A stretch of DNA of 64,000 nt from Mobiluncus curtisii subsp. curtisii ATCC 35241 (GTDB taxonomy: Bacteria > Actinomycetota > Actinomycetes > Actinomycetales > Actinomycetaceae). Below, one piece after another: positions 45,239-56,700 of this stretch. The notes under the pieces were generated by a model. It had not been told where the DNA came from. It saw only the letters and a program-made list of their open reading frames with translations, and did no database searches. The position numbers and the translations under genes are program-made. The stretch lies in the NCBI RefSeq assembly GCF_000146285.1, contig NZ_GL385912.1, positions 1,991,251 to 2,055,250 of the forward strand, given 5' to 3'. How positions within the stretch are numbered: the first letter of the stretch is position 1; the number at the start of each line of letters is the position of its first letter.

Positions 45239-48200
45239 TTAGCGGGCAAAAGCACGCGACACCAGGTCGGTGGCCTGTTTCTTGTGTACAGACGCCAAGC
45301 CGGTGGAGGGAGCTGCCATCGCGGGGCGGGACACCACGCGAATGGGACGGTCACCGATGAAGGCATCCTGGTGCATCTTTAGGAAGGCCCAGACGCCCTG
45401 ATTTTCTGGTTCGTCCTGTACCCATACCAGTTCAGCGTTGGGGTACTGTGCCAAAATCGGCTTCAGATCCTCGTGCAGCGGGTAGTACTGTTCCAAACGC
45501 ACGATTGCGGTGGTTTTATCCCCGGTCTTGGCACGTTCAGCTGCCAGGTCGTAATACAGCCGACCAGTGCAGATTAGCACGCGAGTCACCGCATTAGAAT
45601 CCAGATTTCCCTGGTCAGCAATGACCCGTTGGAACCGACCGGTAGTGAAATCTTGCACCGAAGATACCGCCGCTTTCAAACGCAGCAGCTGCTTGGGGGT
45701 AAAGACCACCAGCGGGGTCCGCGGTCGACGATAAGCCTGCTCACGCAACATATGGAAATGGTTAGCCGGAGTGGAGGGCTGGACAATCCACATATTGTCT
45801 TGGGCAGCCAGACTCAACCAACGTTCGATACGCGCCGAGGAATGGTCGGGTCCCTGTCCCTCAAAACCGTGGGGCAGCAACAGCACCAGCGAGGAGTGCT
45901 GGTGCCATTTCTGTTGCGCCGAACAGATGAACTCGTCAATCATAGTTTGACCGCCGAATGAGAAGTCGCCGAACTGTGCTTCCCAGATGGTGAGAGCTTC
46001 CGGGCGCTCCACCGAATAGCCGTACTCAAAGCCCATCGGCGCGTACTCGGACAAGGATGAGTCATAAATCATGAACTTGCCCTGTTTGTCGCTTAAGAAT
46101 TCCAGTGGGGTCCATTCCTCACCGGTGGAGAAATCGTGAGCAACTGCATGACGCTGCACGAAAGTCGCCCGACGAGCGTCTTCACCGGACATGCGGATGG
46201 GGGCGCCCTCCATCAGAATCGACCCGAACGCCAATAACTCACCAAAGCCCCAATCAATGTTGCCTTCACGAGACATCCGCTGACGCTTTTCGTAGAGCTT
46301 TTTAATCTTGGGATGCATGTTGAATCCTTCAGGGTAATCCACATGGGCATCCCCGATGGCCTCCACTACATACTGCGGAATGGCTGAGGTCCAAGCAATC
46401 ATGTCATCAGACTGATCCGTCTGCGCAGCGGGCAGGTTCCAATCCCAGTCATTTCCGCCCTGTTCACCCTGACGCGTCGGGGTATAGCCCTTTTCCTTGG
46501 TCTCTTCAAAAATCTTTTCCAGCTTCTGATGGTAATCCTCTACCGCCGCTTGGGCTTCCGCATCTGAGAGATCGCCACGACCAATCAGGTTGTTAATGTA
46601 AACCGTGCGGGTAGTCGGATGGGAATCAATCAGGTGGTACATCACCGGCTGGGTCATTGACGGATCATCGCCCTCGTTATGTCCGCGGCGACGGTAACAA
46701 ATCAGGTCAATAATGACATCCTTGTGGAACTTTTGCTGGAAACGGTAAGCCAAACCAGCCACCCGCGTGACCATCTCTGGATCATCAGCGTTCACGTGGA
46801 AAATTGGCACTTGCAAGCCCTTAGCCAAATCCGTGCAATAGTTCGTGGAACGGGCATTGGTCGGGGAAGTCGTGAAACCAATTTGGTTATTCACAATGAT
46901 GTGTACCGTTCCGCCAGTGGTGTAAGCCTTAAGCTGGCTCATGTTCAGAGTCTCATAGACGACTCCCTGACCGATGAAAGCCGCATCACCGTGAATCAGC
47001 ACGGGCAGGTAACCGTAGTCGCCTTCGATACCGACTTTATCCTGCTGCGCTCGAACAATGCCCTGGACCACCGGGTCTACAGCCTCTAGGTGGGAGGGGT
47101 TAGCCGCAATATAGACGCTGGTGGTCTTGCCTTCATAGGACTCGTAGATAGACTCGGTGCCCAAGTGATATTTCACGTCCCCGGAACCCTGCACCGAACC
47201 AGGGTTCATGTTGCCTTCGAACTCGGCGAAAATCTGGTTGTTGGTTTTGCCGGCCACATTCACCAGCATGTTCAACCGTCCACGGTGTGCCATCCCGATG
47301 GTCACCCCTGCCAAGCCATCATGGGCAGCATCATCCATGATTCTCAGCATCAGGGGAATCAGGGATTCACCGCCTTCCAAGCTGAAGCGCTTTTGACCCA
47401 CATACTTGGTCTGCAAAAAGTCCTCAAAAGCCTGCGCCGCATTCAAGCGGTTCATGATGGCGTGACGGACTTCTTTGCTGGGCGGCTCATAAGGTTGCTC
47501 AATTTCTTGTTGCATCCACGCGCGCTGTTCGGGGTCCTGGATATGCATATATTCAATGCCCGCGGTACGTGTGTAGGTATCGCGCATTTGGGTCAAAATG
47601 TCGCGCAGCTTCATGCTGACATTGTGCTTGCCACCCAGTCTTCCCACCGGGAAATAGAGATCCAAATCCCAGATGGAAAGCCCATAGGCATCGAGTTTCA
47701 AATCTGGGTGCCGACGGACCCGATAATCCAGGGGATCCACATCCGCAATCAAGTGTCCGCGGGAACGGTAAGCGTGAATAAACCGTGCAATCCGCGTGTC
47801 TTTGGACAGTTCCCCTTCTCCGGTGTACTCGTTGTTACGCGCCCAGCTGAAAGGCTCATAAGGAACTTTCATGGAATCAAAGACGCGTTCATAGAATCCA
47901 TCCTCGCCTTTGAGCTTCTTTTCGATTACTCCCAGGAAAGTGCCGGACAAAGCTCCCTGGATGACTCGGTGATCATAGGTGGAGGACATGTGCATAATCT
48001 TGCCAACCCCGGCTTGAGCCAACTGTTCTTCGGAAGCCCCGGCCCATTCTGCCGGATAATTTGTCGCTCCTACCCCGATGATGCAACCTTGCCCCTGCAC
48101 CAAACGAGGCGATGACATGAGGGTTCCCAGAGTCCCCGGATTTGTCAGTGTCACCGTGCAACCGGAATAATCTTCCATTCCCAGTTTGCCGTCACGAGCT

Positions 48201-48964
48201 TTTTTCACGAGTTCTTCGTAAGCGCGGACGAATTCTTCAAAAGAGAGGGTGTCGGCGTTGTGCACGACCGGCGTGACCAACAGTCGCGAACCGTCGTCTT
48301 TGGGCAGGTCAATTGCCAGCCCGAAACCAACGTGAGCGAAATGGTCAACGTAAGGTTTACCGTCTTCCAGGCGATAACGCACATTGACATCGGGAGTTTC
48401 CACCAGAGCTTCCACGATGGCGTAGCCAATCAAGTGGGTAAAGGACACTTTACCGCCACGGGTCCGCTTCAGGTGGTCATTAATTTGGGCACGGTTCTCA
48501 ATCAACACTTTCGCCGGAATCTGGCGATAAGACGTCGCTGTCGGCACGGATAGCGACGCATCCATATTTTTCGCAATTGCGGCGGAGATGCCCTTCAACC
48601 GTTCTGAATGATCCTCCCCCTTAACGACGGACTTTGCCGCATCATAGTGCTGCTTTGCCACCATTGCGGCATAGGGAGAAGTCGGTGGGTGCACCACCGA
48701 ACGTGGCAGCGGAGGTCGGTCGGAGTGCTGGGCATCAAGTCCGGCAGGTCGGGATTCTTTACTGTGTTTTGTGATTTCGTTGCTATCCGTGAGTTCGGAG
48801 GTGGCGCTGGCAGCTGCTCCCGGCAGCAATCCCAAGCTTTCCATCTGTTGAAAATACGATTGCCATTCGAGAGGAACTGAATTTTTATCGGCAAGGTATT
48901 GGGCGTGAAGCTGTGCGATGACTTCTTCGGAGGGTGAATTATTCGACGACTGTGTCTGGGTCAC
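45239..48964 (-). CDS. kgd: Multifunctional 2-oxoglutarate decarboxylase/dehydrogenase E1-E2 (Kgd/OdhA)
   Basis: 1241 residues, GTG start with AAGGGAAA upstream. A short disordered N-terminus, an E2-type acyltransferase core (~100-350, with NPGTLGT and the DHRVIQG active-site block) and a complete thiamine-pyrophosphate E1 (~400-1241, e.g. VTIGMAHRGRLNML, GDAAFIGQGVVYETLNM, NNQIGFTT). No lipoyl domain. It converts 2-oxoglutarate to succinyl-CoA or succinic semialdehyde in the TCA cycle, in complex with lipoyl partners encoded elsewhere. The fused form is actinobacterial. Confidence 0.97.
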   Translation of the reverse strand: MTQTQSSNNSPSEEVIAQLHAQYLADKNSVPLEWQSYFQQMESLGLLPGAAASATSELTDSNEITKHSKESRPAGLDAQHSDRPPLPRSVVHPPTSPYAAMVAKQHYDAAKSVVKGEDHSERLKGISAAIAKNMDASLSVPTATSYRQIPAKVLIENRAQINDHLKRTRGGKVSFTHLIGYAIVEALVETPDVNVRYRLEDGKPYVDHFAHVGFGLAIDLPKDDGSRLLVTPVVHNADTLSFEEFVRAYEELVKKARDGKLGMEDYSGCTVTLTNPGTLGTLMSSPRLVQGQGCIIGVGATNYPAEWAGASEEQLAQAGVGKIMHMSSTYDHRVIQGALSGTFLGVIEKKLKGEDGFYERVFDSMKVPYEPFSWARNNEYTGEGELSKDTRIARFIHAYRSRGHLIADVDPLDYRVRRHPDLKLDAYGLSIWDLDLYFPVGRLGGKHNVSMKLRDILTQMRDTYTRTAGIEYMHIQDPEQRAWMQQEIEQPYEPPSKEVRHAIMNRLNAAQAFEDFLQTKYVGQKRFSLEGGESLIPLMLRIMDDAAHDGLAGVTIGMAHRGRLNMLVNVAGKTNNQIFAEFEGNMNPGSVQGSGDVKYHLGTESIYESYEGKTTSVYIAANPSHLEAVDPVVQGIVRAQQDKVGIEGDYGYLPVLIHGDAAFIGQGVVYETLNMSQLKAYTTGGTVHIIVNNQIGFTTSPTNARSTNYCTDLAKGLQVPIFHVNADDPEMVTRVAGLAYRFQQKFHKDVIIDLICYRRRGHNEGDDPSMTQPVMYHLIDSHPTTRTVYINNLIGRGDLSDAEAQAAVEDYHQKLEKIFEETKEKGYTPTRQGEQGGNDWDWNLPAAQTDQSDDMIAWTSAIPQYVVEAIGDAHVDYPEGFNMHPKIKKLYEKRQRMSREGNIDWGFGELLAFGSILMEGAPIRMSGEDARRATFVQRHAVAHDFSTGEEWTPLEFLSDKQGKFMIYDSSLSEYAPMGFEYGYSVERPEALTIWEAQFGDFSFGGQTMIDEFICSAQQKWHQHSSLVLLLPHGFEGQGPDHSSARIERWLSLAAQDNMWIVQPSTPANHFHMLREQAYRRPRTPLVVFTPKQLLRLKAAVSSVQDFTTGRFQRVIADQGNLDSNAVTRVLICTGRLYYDLAAERAKTGDKTTAIVRLEQYYPLHEDLKPILAQYPNAELVWVQDEPENQGVWAFLKMHQDAFIGDRPIRVVSRPAMAAPSTGLASVHKKQATDLVSRAFAR

Positions 48965-49115
48965 TATATTTTCCCTTTCAAGGTCATTGGAAATGTTTTT
49001 CCATGGTGCTCCTAATTTAGGACTTTTAGCCTAGAGATTTCACCTTATTTTTCAGACCTTGACAAAGATTTACGATAGTTCGAGTTAACTTTGGTGTTTT
49101 ACGGACTTTCCCTTT

Positions 49116-50174
49116 TCAGTAAGCGGAAGGAACTTCACACAAAAGGCTTCGGAAGGACGCCAAACGCAGCGCCAGTTCCGGGTGCTCATCCAACAGACAA
49201 TCTGGGGCATCTGCGGCATGCGCACAGCCTCGCGGACAGTCCTGAGCTATCGCGTAAAGTTCTGTAAATCCGCGCAACAGTCCCGCCGCATCGACGTGCG
49301 CCAAGCCAAAGGAACGCACTCCGGGAGTGTCGATGAGCCACCCTTGTGAACCGATTGGTAAAGCAACCGCCGAGGTCGAAGTATGCCGCCCCTTGCCAGT
49401 TACTTCGTTCACTTCTCCGGTCGCCCGATTTGCGCCCGGCACCAGCGCATTCACCAAGGTAGATTTTCCGACCCCGGAGTGTCCCAACAGGACAGTGACT
49501 TCACCCTGCAACTGTTGGTGAAGTTCCTGTAACTGTGGGGCACAAGGTCGGGGCGCCAGGTGGGAGGGATGAGTTTCGACAGGCGAGGGCACCGGAGCGG
49601 TAGCTTCATAAAGGTTCCTGTTTAGGGTAAACACTTTAATGCCGACGGCTTCATAGTCTGCAATCAGCGCCGGGACGGAATCCAAATCTGTTTTTGTTAC
49701 CGCCAGCAGTGGGGTGACTTTCGCGTCCAAAGCCGACACTATGGCGCGGTCAATCATGCCACGTTTCGGTTCCGGGTCACGGGCGGCAACCACAATTAGC
49801 ATCTGGGTGGCGTTGGCGACGATGAGTTTTTCGCGCGCCCCGACCTCAGATTCGTCAAAGCTGCGACGCAGCACAGTTTGACGTTCCTCCAAGGTGACGA
49901 TACGTGCCAAAGTATCGGGAGTGCCGGAGGTATCCCCCTCCAATCCGACCCAATCCCCCACGATGACACCCTTGCGTCCCAACGCTCGCGCCTTCACCGC
50001 TTGCACCATACAGTTGGCGCTAATTGCTACCGTGAACCGACCCCGGTCAACTGCCACAACCATTCCGGACACAGCGTGTGCAAAGCTGGGACGTTTCTTG
50101 GTACGGGGGCGACTGCCTTTTCCCGGACGCACGTGTACTCGTGGATCATCCGTGCCAATGTCGCGGCGGCTCAA
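49116..50174 (-). CDS. rsgA: Ribosome small subunit-dependent GTPase A
   Basis: 352 residues from the TTG at 50174, which overlaps the aroA stop (TTGA) and has GGGAG seven bases upstream; it gives MSRRDIGTDDPRVHVRPGKG, the usual N-terminus in actinobacteria. An upstream GTG (50201) is less likely. OB domain, circularly permuted GTPase (VTKTDLDS before GHSGVGKSTLVNAL and DTPG), and a C-terminal zinc region (CPRGCAHAADAPDC). It tests late 30S maturation. Confidence 0.94.
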   Translation of the reverse strand: MSRRDIGTDDPRVHVRPGKGSRPRTKKRPSFAHAVSGMVVAVDRGRFTVAISANCMVQAVKARALGRKGVIVGDWVGLEGDTSGTPDTLARIVTLEERQTVLRRSFDESEVGAREKLIVANATQMLIVVAARDPEPKRGMIDRAIVSALDAKVTPLLAVTKTDLDSVPALIADYEAVGIKVFTLNRNLYEATAPVPSPVETHPSHLAPRPCAPQLQELHQQLQGEVTVLLGHSGVGKSTLVNALVPGANRATGEVNEVTGKGRHTSTSAVALPIGSQGWLIDTPGVRSFGLAHVDAAGLLRGFTELYAIAQDCPRGCAHAADAPDCLLDEHPELALRLASFRSLLCEVPSAY

Positions 50175-51562
50175 GAGGCTGCTCCCAACAGGCGTTCCCA
50201 CATTGTTGTGAAATCAGGCAGGGTTTTGGTGGTGGCACCAATATCATCGATTTGTACCGGATAGTACAATCCGAGGAGCGCACCAAAAGTCGCTAACCGA
50301 TGATCCTGATAGCTGTGCAGCAACAGCGGCTCCGCATCAATCGTCGGGGTATCACGCCACGAGGGAGTTACGGGTTTCCCGGTAATCACAAGGTCGTCCT
50401 CCGGGGTGATTTCACAAGAAATTCCGATTGCGGTGAGTTCGGCGCGCAGCGCCTCGAGACGATCTGTTTCATGTCCTCGCAGGTGATGCAGACCTCGGAG
50501 GTGAGAAGTTCCCTCCGCAAAAGCTGCCAGGGCTGCCACGGTGGGAACCAACTCCCCTACGGCACTCAAATCTGCGTCTAGCGGTTGTAACGGTCCTGGT
50601 CGGGAAACCGTCAGCACCCCGCAGTTCCACTCCACGCGCAGACCCATTAAGGGCAAAATTTGCAGCCACGCCGCCCCCGCCTGCATGGTTTTCGCCGGCC
50701 AAGCCGGAACAGAAATCCGCCCCCCGGCAATGCCCACCAGAGCTAAGAATGGTCCCGCATTGGACAAATCTGGCTCAATAAAGACATCCTGACCAAAGAC
50801 CGGCTCTGAGACCACGTTCCAAAAGGGCTTACCATCATCGGATAAACCTTGTTCCACCGTAATCCCGTGCTGCGACAGACACTGCATGGTCATCTCAATA
50901 TGTGGCAGTGAGGGCAATGCCACAGTTTTGGAACGAATGGTACAACCGTCGGGAAGCAGTGGTGCCGCCAGCAGCAGCGCCGAAATAAATTGCGAGGAGG
51001 CTGTGGCATCTACGGTAACTTCCGCGCCGAGGCGTTCCGCTGGAGGATAAATCGTATAGGGGAACACGTCCCCATCCGGGGACTCATACTCAATGCGGGC
51101 ACCCAACTGGACCAGGGCATCCAAAAGGGGGCGCATCGGTCGAGCATTAGCTTGGGAATCAGCCACGAATCGCACCGCACGCCCCAATGCCACCGCCAAG
51201 GCGGGAATAAAACGCATGACGGTTCCAGCCAGACCGCAATCCACCGTAATGGGAGCCCCACCCGAGGGGCCGCCCGAAGCATCTTGTGCAGGAGCACCAG
51301 TCCACAGTTGTGGCAAAGGCTTAATTTGTACCGGTTGGTCCACGACTGGAGGCCACGGCGCAATAACTGCCCCCAACGAGCGTAGCGCTTGCACCATCAG
51401 GTCTGTATCTCGAGCAAACAGAACTCCCGTAAGATTAGCCTCAGCATCACCGATGGCGCTGAGCAACAATTCTCTGGCGCTCAAAGACTTTGAACCGGGC
51501 AACCGCACTGCACCAAAAACGGGACCACGCGCGCGGGGAGCCGACCAAACTGTTGCTTGCAT
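50171..51562 (-). CDS. aroA: 3-phosphoshikimate 1-carboxyvinyltransferase (EPSP synthase)
   Basis: 463 residues. It joins phosphoenolpyruvate to shikimate-3-phosphate in aromatic amino acid synthesis. Key blocks are GLAGTVMRFIPA, LPHIEMTM, DLSNAGPFLAL and YQDHRLATF. The first substrate loop reads PGSKSLSARELLL where most enzymes have PGSKS-x-TNR; the Lys and Arg are kept. The stop overlaps rsgA. Confidence 0.95.
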   Translation of the reverse strand: MQATVWSAPRARGPVFGAVRLPGSKSLSARELLLSAIGDAEANLTGVLFARDTDLMVQALRSLGAVIAPWPPVVDQPVQIKPLPQLWTGAPAQDASGGPSGGAPITVDCGLAGTVMRFIPALAVALGRAVRFVADSQANARPMRPLLDALVQLGARIEYESPDGDVFPYTIYPPAERLGAEVTVDATASSQFISALLLAAPLLPDGCTIRSKTVALPSLPHIEMTMQCLSQHGITVEQGLSDDGKPFWNVVSEPVFGQDVFIEPDLSNAGPFLALVGIAGGRISVPAWPAKTMQAGAAWLQILPLMGLRVEWNCGVLTVSRPGPLQPLDADLSAVGELVPTVAALAAFAEGTSHLRGLHHLRGHETDRLEALRAELTAIGISCEITPEDDLVITGKPVTPSWRDTPTIDAEPLLLHSYQDHRLATFGALLGLYYPVQIDDIGATTKTLPDFTTMWERLLGAAS

Positions 51563-51630
51563 AAGTTCAGCTTAATGGAAAAATCGCGCCGTTGACCGTT
51601 TCGCAGCGCGACACGGGATATGTTTAGAAC

Positions 51631-52425
51631 ATGAGTAGTCGCTGGGAAGATGATTTACAGTTAGCCCTGATTATGGCAGACCAGGTAGACGCCCTGACCA
51701 CCAAGCGTTTCTTGGCTCCTGATTTGAAAGTCAGCGATAAACCGGATTTGACGCCGGTAACGGATGCGGATCAAGCTGCCGAAAAGCTCATCCGCAAGCA
51801 TCTGTCGCATTCCCGGAGTCGGGACGCCGTCGTCGGTGAGGAAGAAGGCAGCACGGGGTTGGCATCCCGCAAATGGGTCATCGACCCGATTGACGGCACC
51901 TCGAATTTTCTGCGCGGAGTTCCGGTGTGGGCGACGCTAATTGGGCTGATGGAAGACGGCAAAATGGTGATGGGAGTGGTCAGCGCGCCCGCCCTAGGTT
52001 TTAGATGGTGGGCAGCAGCGGGCAGTGGAGCGTGGACCGGTCGGTCACGCACCTCCGCGCGTCAACTGCGAGTTTCGCGGATTTCTAACCTAAACCAGGC
52101 TTCTTTTTCCTACTCTCTCATTGGGGAATGGGCTGAGGCGCATCGTTTACGTGGCTTCATGAATCTCTCCCAACAGGTATGGCGGACTCGAGCCTACGGT
52201 GATTTTTGGTCTTATATGCTGCTGGCAGAAGGTGCCGTGGATGTCGCGGCGGAACCAGACTTGAATCTGTGGGATATGGGAGCTCTCTATCCCATCGTGA
52301 CCGAAGCTGGCGGTAAATTCACGTCCCTCACCGGCGAGGATGGCGTGAATGGACCGGGGGCAGTAGTCACCAACGGACGTTTACATTCCCAAGTTTTACA
52401 GTATATTGGCTCAGAAACAGACTAA
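51631..52425 (+). CDS. hisN: Inositol monophosphatase-family phosphatase, probable histidinol-phosphatase
   Basis: 264 residues. Metal-binding motifs are VVGEEEG, WVIDPIDGTSNF and the C-terminal NLWDMGALYPIVTEAGG. In actinobacteria the gene divergent from aroA-rsgA is usually hisN, which removes phosphate from histidinol phosphate; other inositol-phosphatase-type substrates cannot be excluded. Confidence 0.85.
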   Translation: MSSRWEDDLQLALIMADQVDALTTKRFLAPDLKVSDKPDLTPVTDADQAAEKLIRKHLSHSRSRDAVVGEEEGSTGLASRKWVIDPIDGTSNFLRGVPVWATLIGLMEDGKMVMGVVSAPALGFRWWAAAGSGAWTGRSRTSARQLRVSRISNLNQASFSYSLIGEWAEAHRLRGFMNLSQQVWRTRAYGDFWSYMLLAEGAVDVAAEPDLNLWDMGALYPIVTEAGGKFTSLTGEDGVNGPGAVVTNGRLHSQVLQYIGSETD

Positions 52426-52485
52426 CTGGCGAGGTCTTTACAACTCTTAAATTTTCGCTTGCGGGGTTACTCTTAAGCTGGAGTC

Positions 52486-53727
52486 ATGAAGTTTATACAT
52501 ACCTCTGATTGGCATCTCGGTCGGGACTTTATGAACTATGACCTGGCCCCCTACCAGGACGACTTCCTGGGACAGATTCTGGCGCAAATTGCAGCCCACC
52601 GTCCCGATGCGGTGCTGATTTCTGGCGATGTATTGGACAAGCCAAATCCAGGAGACGCCGATTTGGACAAGCTATCGGACTTCCTGAATCAAGCCCGGAG
52701 AATGACTCGAGTCATTCTCATCGCGGGTAATCACGATGGAGCTTCCCGGCTCGGTTTTGCCAAGGGATTCACTCTGCCGGAAGTCAATATCGTGACGAAA
52801 GCTGCCCAGGTCGGTACCGCTATCGAAATTCCGCGACCTGATGGTGAACTCGGCGCACTGGTCTATCCCATCCCCTACCTGTATCCGTACCAGGATCGCA
52901 CGGAACTATCCACGTGGGTCGATACTGACGGGGTTCGTCATCTCGATGACGCGTTAGACCCACCCCCCAGCGAGGACGACCCAGATCCGGTGTTTCCGGG
53001 GAAACCGGAGGCACTTTTTGCGGCAGCGTTGCGCCGTATCGCACGTGACTTACACCGGAGAGACACAGACGTCCCGGTTCTCGCGATGGCTCATGACTTC
53101 CTGTCACCGGTGAGGGAAATGGAACCGTTAGGGAATCTCTCTCCCATTCCGGTTTCCCTACTGGACGATCTCGCCGGTGGTCTGAAAGGAGGTCGGGGCA
53201 TTGACTATCTAGCCCTGGGGCACATTCATCAGGCATTTCAGTTGTCAGGCACCAACGTTGCGGCGTGGTATGCGGGTTCTCCCCTCCCTTATCGAGTCAG
53301 TGAGCACAACGTGAAAGGCACCCTTTTGGTCCAGATTGACCCGAATCATCAGGTCGAGGTCCAGCGGTTAGCCTTGGAACTACCCTATGAAGTAAAACAA
53401 TTGGAAGGCAGCATCGAGGATCTCACGAACCCGGCAGACCCCCGCTACCAACGCTGGCATCACGCCTTTTGCAGCATTAACCTGACCGAAACCATCTTGC
53501 CACCTAACGCCTACAACCGACTCAAAGCAGTTTTCCCTCGGATGCTGACCCTCACCCATCGCCAGGATTCTCTCCCGGAGACATTGTCATCTGGCACGGA
53601 ATTCCGGGAGCTTTCCGAGCTAGAAATCGCCACGGAGTTCCTGCGTACCTGCGGCATCGATACGGAGGAAGACCTCGCCTTACTGAGAAAACTATTTGAA
53701 AACACTTTTGAGGGGAGCGCGAAATGA
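52486..53727 (+). CDS. sbcD: Exonuclease subunit SbcD
   Basis: 413 residues, Mre11-like metallophosphatase. Motifs MKFIHTSDWHLGR, LISGDVLDKPNPGDADL, IAGNHDGASRL and YLALGHIHQAF give the two-metal site. With SbcC it cuts hairpins and processes broken ends. ATGA overlap with sbcC. Confidence 0.96.
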   Translation: MKFIHTSDWHLGRDFMNYDLAPYQDDFLGQILAQIAAHRPDAVLISGDVLDKPNPGDADLDKLSDFLNQARRMTRVILIAGNHDGASRLGFAKGFTLPEVNIVTKAAQVGTAIEIPRPDGELGALVYPIPYLYPYQDRTELSTWVDTDGVRHLDDALDPPPSEDDPDPVFPGKPEALFAAALRRIARDLHRRDTDVPVLAMAHDFLSPVREMEPLGNLSPIPVSLLDDLAGGLKGGRGIDYLALGHIHQAFQLSGTNVAAWYAGSPLPYRVSEHNVKGTLLVQIDPNHQVEVQRLALELPYEVKQLEGSIEDLTNPADPRYQRWHHAFCSINLTETILPPNAYNRLKAVFPRMLTLTHRQDSLPETLSSGTEFRELSELEIATEFLRTCGIDTEEDLALLRKLFENTFEGSAK

Positions 53728-56700
53728 AATTCCACAGACTTACTCTCGATGGGGTAGGAAGTTTTTATGAGCGCACCACCCTGGATCTGGACACACTGGC
53801 GGAATCGGGACTGTTCTTAATTACAGGCAAAACCGGTTCGGGAAAGTCCACCATCCTGGATGGGATTGTCTACGCTCTGTATGGGGATGTAGCCGGCGAG
53901 AGGGAATCCACGACGGATCGCATCCTCTCCTACTACTGGGATAAGGACTACCCCCCCGAGGTCGTGCTGGTGTTCTCCGCTCATGACAAGTTTTATGAGC
54001 TGCAACGCACGGTGACATTTACGAAGCCAGGTCGAAAGACTCCCGTTCCATCCATAGCCCAGCTGAAAGTGTCAGATACCTCGGTTTTCACCAAAGTTAC
54101 CGAGCCTATAGCGACCGGCAAAGACGTAACGAAGATGGTAGTGGAAATCCTCGGTTTAGAGAAATCACATTTTCTCCAGACGGTCATACTTCCCCAAGGT
54201 CAGATTCAACAGTTCCTGACCGCCGGAGCGGGGCAGCGGCATGAGGTTTTATCCAATCTTTTCGGGGCGTCAAACTTTATCGCTCTAGAAAAAGCCGCTA
54301 AGGAACGCGCTTCTCAAGGGAAGGAAACCACCGCAGAGTACACCAGGCGTCTCGACGAACTTCTCACTACCGCGTACGCAGATCTCTCTAATATCGAAAT
54401 TGCGGGCGAAAACGAAACCGCCTGGCACGACACTCTGGAAGAATTTGCGGCAGCAAAAGACGCAGCAGCACAATCGATTTCCGCCCTGGATCGAGCCGGG
54501 CAGCCCCTCTTTGCTAGCGCCACAAAAATTTTGTGTTCTGAGACCGCTCAGAGTAAAGACGCCGCTGAACAAGCTCAGGAGCATTACCTTGCGGCACAGA
54601 CGGAACTTACGAAAGCGGAAACTGAGCAGCGTGTCATCCTGGAGGCGCGACAGATGGCAGACAAACTCAGCCAGCTCACTGCAAAGACCACCGAAATTGA
54701 ACAGCTGGATCAACGCAACCAGAAAGCTCTGCACGCTAACGCCGTCATAGACGCCGATGATGCAGCGCAGGAACCTTATCAATCGGCTCGTCACCAACGC
54801 GCCAACATTCTGGACACTTTGGCACAGCTGGTAGACAATGATACAGATCTAGCCAGATTTAGAGACCGAGTATCCGCACTTTCGGACACAGATTTACAAA
54901 ACTGGCTGGAAGACGCGGACTTCAGCCCCCATTTGGCTGACTTGCGTGATGAGATTAGCGCGGAGGTTAACGCCAGCCAAAAGAAACTAGAAACCATAAA
55001 AGCCAATCTCAGCCTGCAGCGTGAGAAGACCACCGCTGCCCACAGCAAAGAATCGAAGTTAGAGTCTCTGCATAATCAAATGCATCAGCTGGCTGACAAC
55101 GCTAAAACTACCAAAGCGACGTTGGACCAAAAACGCCAGAGTTTGAGAGAACAGAAATCGCTCGCAGACGGGTTGGTCAGCCGGCAGACAGAACTCGCAA
55201 ACGTCCAGGAACTCCACGAATGGGCAAAATCGGCTGAAAAGTTAACCACGGAACTCAAAGCTGCCCAGGAAAACGTAGCTTCTCTACAAGCACATTACGA
55301 CCAGGCACAAGAAAACGCCGCATCAGTGTTACGAAAATGGTCCAGTACTGCGGCATCTCGCTTAGCCGCACGCTTGAAAGACGGGGAATCTTGTCCGGTC
55401 TGCGGTTCCCGAAATCACCCGCATCCCGCAGCCGAAACGACGAATCAGACAACTTTTCAAGACTATGAAGCAGCTGTCAGAGACGCCAAAGAAGCCCAAG
55501 ACCGCCTGACTCACGGGAACGAAACAAAGACCGAGATTAACACCAAATTGCAGACAGCTACGGATCAGCTCCAAGGTCGGGACGTAGAGTCCCTCGCTGC
55601 TGACCTAGCTGTGGCAACGCAGGCTCTAGCCGCAGCTACCGCAGCGAGCGAGCAAGTACCCCAGTTGGAGGAGACAATCGCCGCACTGGAAGAATCACGA
55701 GAACGCAATCAAACCGAACGTGAAATTCTCATTCAGCAAGAAGCCGGATTAAGCACGGAGATTAAAAATCTTCACGCGGATATTCAGGAGCTTGCTGACA
55801 AAATTCAAGCGGAATTGGCAGCTTTTAATCCAGATTCTGACCCGAAAGACTTGTTAGAGACGAACCAGCTCAGTCTGGACACGGTCAAACAGCTCTCCAA
55901 GTTTTATGATTCCTGGCTAGCAATTCGCCAAGAATGGATTATCTCCCACGCCGCGCTGTGCAAATCTTTGACCGATCACGGTTTCGAGTCAGTAGCCGAG
56001 GCACAGACCTACGCCAAGCCTCGCCAACAACTTGAGACTGACCAAGAAACAGTCACTTCTCACCACAAAGCAGCCGCTGATTTGCGCGCGAAACTGGATA
56101 CCGATGCGTATCGAGACAAAGCTGCCGCCAATATTCCCGACCTGGAGAGTCTGCGGGCTGCCGTCGCTACCAGTGAACAGGAGTATCGCTCTCTCACCCA
56201 AAGAACAGCAGCTATGGACAGATCTCACGAGAATTTGTGCAGACTACAGGAAAAGTACGCACAAACTAAACAGGAATGGGACACAAAAGTCTCAGAGATT
56301 GCCGGATATGAACGCTTATCGCAAGTGCTCAATGGGGATAATGCAAAGAAAACTACTTTAAGCGCTTACTACTTGAGTAAACGGCTGGGACAGGTGATTT
56401 TCGTAGCTAACCAGTTGATTTCTGACGTTTCCGGAGGATACTACCAAATCCGACACAACGACCAGTATGAAGCGGATCGCAACCAGAAATATCACGGACT
56501 GGGCATTGAGATGTACAACGGCGCTGAAGACCAGGTAGTCCCGCCAAAATCTCTGTCCGGTGGAGAAAAATTTTATTGTTCACTCGCTATCGCCATGGCT
56601 CTCTCCGAGGTCGTCCAAAGGGAAAGGGGCGGCATCACCCTGGAAAATATTTTCATTGATGAAGGTTTCGGATCTCTGGACAACGACACTCGAGAGGCGG

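Noticed and set aside
47090-48115. 341-codon frame opposite kgd
   Set aside because: Antisense shadow of a certain gene, no recognisable domain.
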